Of a stretch of DNA of 9,370 nucleotides, positions 7,313 through 9,370 are shown piece by piece. This DNA comes from Nitrospirota bacterium (lineage in GTDB: Bacteria; Nitrospirota; Nitrospiria; Nitrospirales; UBA8639). The stretch lies in contig JAOUNC010000076.1 in the NCBI GenBank assembly GCA_029881175.1, positions 1-9,370 on the forward strand, given 5' to 3'. The position numbers and the translations under genes are program-made. The notes below the pieces were generated by a model, which saw nothing but the letters and a program-made list of their open reading frames with translations, was not told the DNA's origin and searched no databases. How positions within the stretch are numbered: the first letter of the stretch is position 1; each line of letters starts with the position of its first letter.

Positions 7313-7468
7313 AACCTAAAAAACCTCTTCTGCTAAGATACAAGGAGACTTACACCTCCACATACTGTAACATATACCATGAGTTTTGGGACGCCCTTTC
7401 TTGACAAGATTTATAATTTTTTGTTTCAATGTAACCCCTTCCAACGACTCGCTTTGCAGGTCTAACGC
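7313..7468. promoter_or_regulatory. Divergent intergenic region between the folate unit and the F0 operon
   Basis: This 156-base AT-rich gap lies between two divergent operons. On the plus strand there is a perfect TTGACA at 7401-7406, and TTCAAT at 7425-7430 (18-base spacer) is a possible -10. A perfect TATAAT at 7412-7417 is only 5 bases after TTGACA, so the two consensus boxes cannot belong to the same promoter; with a 17-base spacer its -35 would be GGACGC, a poor match. The minus-strand promoter for the exported protein-pabB-pabC unit must also lie here, but I cannot point to a convincing pair of boxes. No gene is seen. Confidence 0.5.
7401..7430 (+). promoter_or_regulatory. Candidate sigma-70 promoter for the F0 operon
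   Basis: TTGACA at 7401-7406 matches the consensus -35 fully. After an 18-base spacer, TTCAAT at 7425-7430 matches the -10 consensus at four of six positions. It would give a leader of about 30 bases before the ATG at 7469. The TATAAT lying between them (7412-7417) is the alternative -10. Confidence 0.45.
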
Positions 7469-7687
7469 ATGGCACCTTCTCAGGATCCAATGTTTGCAGG
7501 ACTGGGGCAGGCAATGCGAGTGGGGACGGACCTACTTGCCGCCCTTATCGTCGGTGGATTCCTCGGATGGTTAGTTGATTCGTATGTACTTGATTCCACA
7601 CCATGGGGTGTGGCCATTGGATTGGTATTAGGATTGATCACTGGAATTCGCAACGCCTACCGCGCAGCACAGCGATGGCAAACATAA
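7469..7687 (+). CDS. atpI: AtpZ/AtpI family F0F1 ATP synthase accessory protein, 72 aa
   Basis: This small inner-membrane protein sits at the head of the F0 operon. Family members help assemble the c-ring and some have been linked to Mg2+/Ca2+ uptake. Two hydrophobic helices (about 19-37 and 45-63) are joined by a short loop carrying Asp37 and a TPWG turn at 44-47. GGFLGWLVD at 29-37 and GLITGIRNAYR at 56-66 are typical of the ATPase gene-1 type (AtpZ) more than of the longer four-helix AtpI. The ATG at 7469 has AGG at 7458-7460. The gap to atpB is 21 bases. The position directly before the a subunit supports the call. Confidence 0.9.
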   Translation: MAPSQDPMFAGLGQAMRVGTDLLAALIVGGFLGWLVDSYVLDSTPWGVAIGLVLGLITGIRNAYRAAQRWQT

Positions 7688-7697
7688 GTCGCGAGAC

Positions 7698-7701
7698 AAG
7701 G
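7698..7701 (+). promoter_or_regulatory. Ribosome site that fixes the TTG start of atpB
   Basis: AAGG lies 7 bases before TTG 7709. The frame is closed by the atpI stop codon TAA at 7685-7687, which is also in the atpB frame, and no ATG or GTG occurs between. The next in-frame ATG would remove about 31 residues, including part of the first membrane helix. Confidence 0.7.
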
Positions 7702-7708
7702 CTCAGCT

Positions 7709-8434
7709 TTGGAAGATCCGTTACACCCCTTCGAACTTCATAATTTTATCCCGCTTTCACTTTTCGGCCTGGACATTTCAGTCAATAAGGCCGTCTTGCT
7801 GATGTGGATTGTGGTTGGCGTGGCCTCGCTGTTTCTCTTAAAAGCCGGAGCCGCAAAGTCACTGGTCCCATCTAAAGTTCAGAGCATGGCTGAATTACTC
7901 GTTGAGTTTATTCGAGGAATTATTCAGGACACCATGGGATCTTCGGGAATGCGATACTTCCCACTCATCAGCGCATTGTTTATTTTTATCTTATTTAGCA
8001 ATCTTTTAGGGTTGATCCCAGGTTCCTATACCATCACAAGTCAAATCGTGGTCACGGGCGTCTTTGCCATTGGGGTCTACGCCCTCAGCCTCGTCGTCGG
8101 CTTTCAATTGCATGGTGCAAAATTCTTAGGGATCCTCGTCCCACCTGGAACGCCAGGCTGGCTGCTTCCTTTGATGATTCCGATTGAATTGATCAGTCAA
8201 TTGGCTAGACCAATCTCTCTCGCTGTGCGATTGTTTGCCAATATGACCGCCGGCCATGTCATCCTGGGAGTATTATTCGGATTGACGATTGCCGGCGGGC
8301 TCCTCATTGGATGGCTCCCGTTTTCCTTTACCATCGTCTTGTATGGATTAGAAGTAGGTATTGCATTTATTCAGGCCTATATTTTTACCGTCTTAACGTG
8401 TGTGTATATCGGCGATGCCATTCATTTGCACTAA
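7709..8434 (+). CDS. atpB: F0F1 ATP synthase subunit a (AtpB), 241 aa
   Basis: Subunit a is the membrane stator protein that forms the proton half-channels next to the c-ring. The essential arginine is Arg174 in ISLAVRLFANMTAGH (family equivalent of E. coli Arg210). Glu215 and Gln222 in LEVGIAFIQAYIFTVLT and His residues at the C-terminus fit the final channel helix. Hydrophobic helices lie near 25-45, 84-104, 112-132, 150-162, 184-205 and 207-232. SNLLGLIPG at 97-105 is the usual signature after the second main helix. The length is typical. The start is TTG at 7709. A gap of 67 bases separates it from atpE. Confidence 0.96.
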   Translation: MEDPLHPFELHNFIPLSLFGLDISVNKAVLLMWIVVGVASLFLLKAGAAKSLVPSKVQSMAELLVEFIRGIIQDTMGSSGMRYFPLISALFIFILFSNLLGLIPGSYTITSQIVVTGVFAIGVYALSLVVGFQLHGAKFLGILVPPGTPGWLLPLMIPIELISQLARPISLAVRLFANMTAGHVILGVLFGLTIAGGLLIGWLPFSFTIVLYGLEVGIAFIQAYIFTVLTCVYIGDAIHLH

Positions 8435-8484
8435 TCACGTTCGAACCATGACAGTCAGTCATTACTATTAGTCCCTTTTAAACT

Positions 8485-8490
8485 GGGAGG
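8485..8490 (+). promoter_or_regulatory. Strong ribosome site for atpE
   Basis: GGGAGG lies 11 bases before the ATG at 8502. It is the strongest Shine-Dalgarno match in the F0 operon, in keeping with the need for many c subunits per enzyme. Confidence 0.65.
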
Positions 8491-8501
8491 ACCACACTAC
8501 A

Positions 8502-8729
8502 ATGGATTCTGCAGCAGCAGCACTTTTGGGAATGGGCCTAGCGGCCTCAGGTTTTGCAGGTGCCGGGATTGGCATCGGGTATATTTTCGGGAAAATGATC
8601 GAAGCCGTCGCGCGCCAGCCAGAGGCGGAAGCCCGAGTTGGTAAGTATATGTGGATTGGATTCGCATTAGTTGAAGCCATCGCACTCTACGGATTGGTCA
8701 TTGCCTTCATCATTATGGGCAAAGGGTAA
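8502..8729 (+). CDS. atpE: F0F1 ATP synthase subunit c (AtpE), 75 aa
   Basis: Subunit c is the hairpin protein of the rotating c-ring. Helix 1 carries the glycine motif GAGIGIG at 20-26, the polar loop is ARQPEAEAR at 37-45, and helix 2 carries the ion-binding carboxylate Glu58 in FALVEAIALYGLVIAF. At the position of the Gln used for Na+ in Ilyobacter-type c subunits (GIGQG) this protein has Ile25, and the residue after Glu58 is Ala rather than Ser or Thr. This indicates proton coupling. The length is normal. It lies 14 bases upstream of atpF. Confidence 0.97.
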   Translation: MDSAAAALLGMGLAASGFAGAGIGIGYIFGKMIEAVARQPEAEARVGKYMWIGFALVEAIALYGLVIAFIIMGKG

Positions 8730-8743
8730 AAGGCAACTGAGCT

Positions 8744-9250
8744 ATGCCACAATTTGATACACATTTCTTTTCTTCTCTGATTTTTTGGGAAATCCTCTCG
8801 TTCGGCATCCTGTTTTGGGTGCTTTACAAGTTTGCCCTGCCCCCTATTCTGGAAACACTCGAAACTCGGGAACGCAAAATTCGGGAAAGCCTGGATCAGG
8901 CAGAGCAGAGTCGAGCGACGGCAGAACAAAAACTCAAGGAATATGAAACCAAGCTGCAGCTTGCGGCCAAAGAAGCTGAAGTGCTCATGGCTGAAGCCAA
9001 GCAAAAGGCTCAACGATTGCTCGATGAAAACCAGCAACGGCTTCGGGCCGATTCGGAGAGGATCAAGGAAGAAGCGACTCAAGACATTGAACGAGAACGG
9101 CGAAAAGCCGTCCAGGACATCAAAAACCAAGCCGCTGACCTAGCCATCTTGGTCGCGGAAAAAGTCATTGGGCGCAGCCTATCGGATGACGATCATCGTC
9201 GATTTGCCCAAGAAGCGCTGGCAGAAGTCGCCGCACATTCCAAGAACTAG
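8744..9250 (+). CDS. atpF: F0F1 ATP synthase subunit b (AtpF), 168 aa
   Basis: Subunit b is the peripheral stalk that holds F1 against rotation. One membrane helix lies at about 8-30 (FWEILSFGILFWVLYKFALP). A long charged heptad-like helix follows (about 38-130, rich in Glu, Lys, Arg, Gln and Ala). The C-terminal AEKVIGRSLSDDDHRRF at 138-154 is the usual segment that meets the delta subunit. The ATG at 8744 has AAAAGG at 8728-8733 overlapping the atpE stop. There is one b gene and no second b-prime copy. It is the last gene before the terminator, with no atpH visible. Confidence 0.95.
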   Translation: MPQFDTHFFSSLIFWEILSFGILFWVLYKFALPPILETLETRERKIRESLDQAEQSRATAEQKLKEYETKLQLAAKEAEVLMAEAKQKAQRLLDENQQRLRADSERIKEEATQDIERERRKAVQDIKNQAADLAILVAEKVIGRSLSDDDHRRFAQEALAEVAAHSKN

Positions 9251-9281
9251 GCATTTGTGCGACGATGAAAAGGGCTGGTTC

Positions 9282-9312
9282 TTTTGCGAATTGACGCAGA
9301 AGCTCCGCAAAA
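9282..9312. repeat. Short inverted repeat after atpF
   Basis: TTTTGCG at 9282-9288 and CGCAAAA at 9306-9312 form a 7-base inverted repeat around a 17-base centre, just upstream of the terminator hairpin. It may form a weak second hairpin at the end of the F0 transcript, or may be chance. The rest of 9251-9328 shows nothing recognisable. Confidence 0.35.
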
Positions 9313-9328
9313 TATTCAGAAATAGACC

Positions 9329-9360
9329 AAAGAGGGAAGCATGTCTTCCCTCTTTTTTTT
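9329..9360 (+). terminator. Intrinsic terminator of the F0 operon
   Basis: This is a perfect 11-base-pair stem: AAAGAGGGAAG at 9329-9339 pairs with CTTCCCTCTTT at 9345-9355. The loop is five bases, CATGT, and a run of eight T bases covers 9353-9360. It is a textbook rho-independent terminator 78 bases after the atpF stop and should end the operon here. Confidence 0.95.
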
Positions 9361-9370
9361 GCCTCGCTCA

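Noticed and set aside
8448..8462. Small inverted repeat ATGAC/GTCAT between atpB and atpE
   Set aside because: The arms are only five bases around a five-base centre with no T-run, too weak to call a regulatory site.
8687..9130. A 147-codon minus-strand open frame opposite atpF
   Set aside because: It is the reverse of the heptad-rich atpF sequence, giving Phe/Leu-rich artefact translation; atpF is certain.
1..9370. CRISPR arrays, transposons, tRNA or rRNA genes
   Set aside because: I looked for regularly spaced repeats, transposase motifs, terminal repeats and cloverleaf or rRNA sequence and saw none.

Overview
The window is a stretch of bacterial chromosome filled almost entirely with housekeeping genes. 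I see no insertion sequence, CRISPR array, tRNA, rRNA or phage gene. Base composition looks close to half G+C by eye. The gene set and the style of the proteins (a DUF6812-like small protein beside a bS22-like peptide, and the NadB and F0 sequences) suggest a Nitrospira-like member of the Nitrospirota. That placement is inference from memory of such proteins and was not searched.

Region 1 (1-1814, all minus strand). Reading from right to left, a 31-residue, very basic bS22/mS38-like ribosomal peptide is followed by a 73-residue conserved small protein. Next comes the first 452 residues of an MsbA-type ABC exporter whose 3' end lies outside the window. The gaps of 33 and 107 bases would allow one transcript. 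A 229-base divergent intergenic region (1815-2043) follows.

Region 2 (2044-4222, plus strand). A small exported, probably lipid-anchored protein lies 40 bases upstream of nadB (L-aspartate oxidase, first step of bacterial NAD synthesis). The end of nadB runs into an inverted-repeat tract at the convergent junction with the next gene.

Region 3 (4264-7312, minus strand). A tightly packed three-gene unit runs from an uncharacterised exported 211-residue protein to pabB and then pabC. PabB makes aminodeoxychorismate and PabC converts it to p-aminobenzoate for folate. The gaps are only 4 and 9 bases. The first two genes use GTG and TTG starts.

Region 4 (7469-9360, plus strand). An F0 ATP synthase operon contains atpI/atpZ, atpB (a), atpE (c) and atpF (b). 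A very clear intrinsic terminator lies 78 bases after atpF. No F1 gene follows directly, so the F0 and F1 sectors appear to be transcribed separately. The divergent region 7313-7468 must hold promoters for both the folate unit and the F0 operon.

I found no evidence for a wholly new biological system. The most interesting items are the tiny bS22-like gene and its small neighbour, the F0-only operon with its terminator, the unknown exported protein locked to pabBC, two G8 tracts in pabB, and the inverted-repeat tail of nadB.
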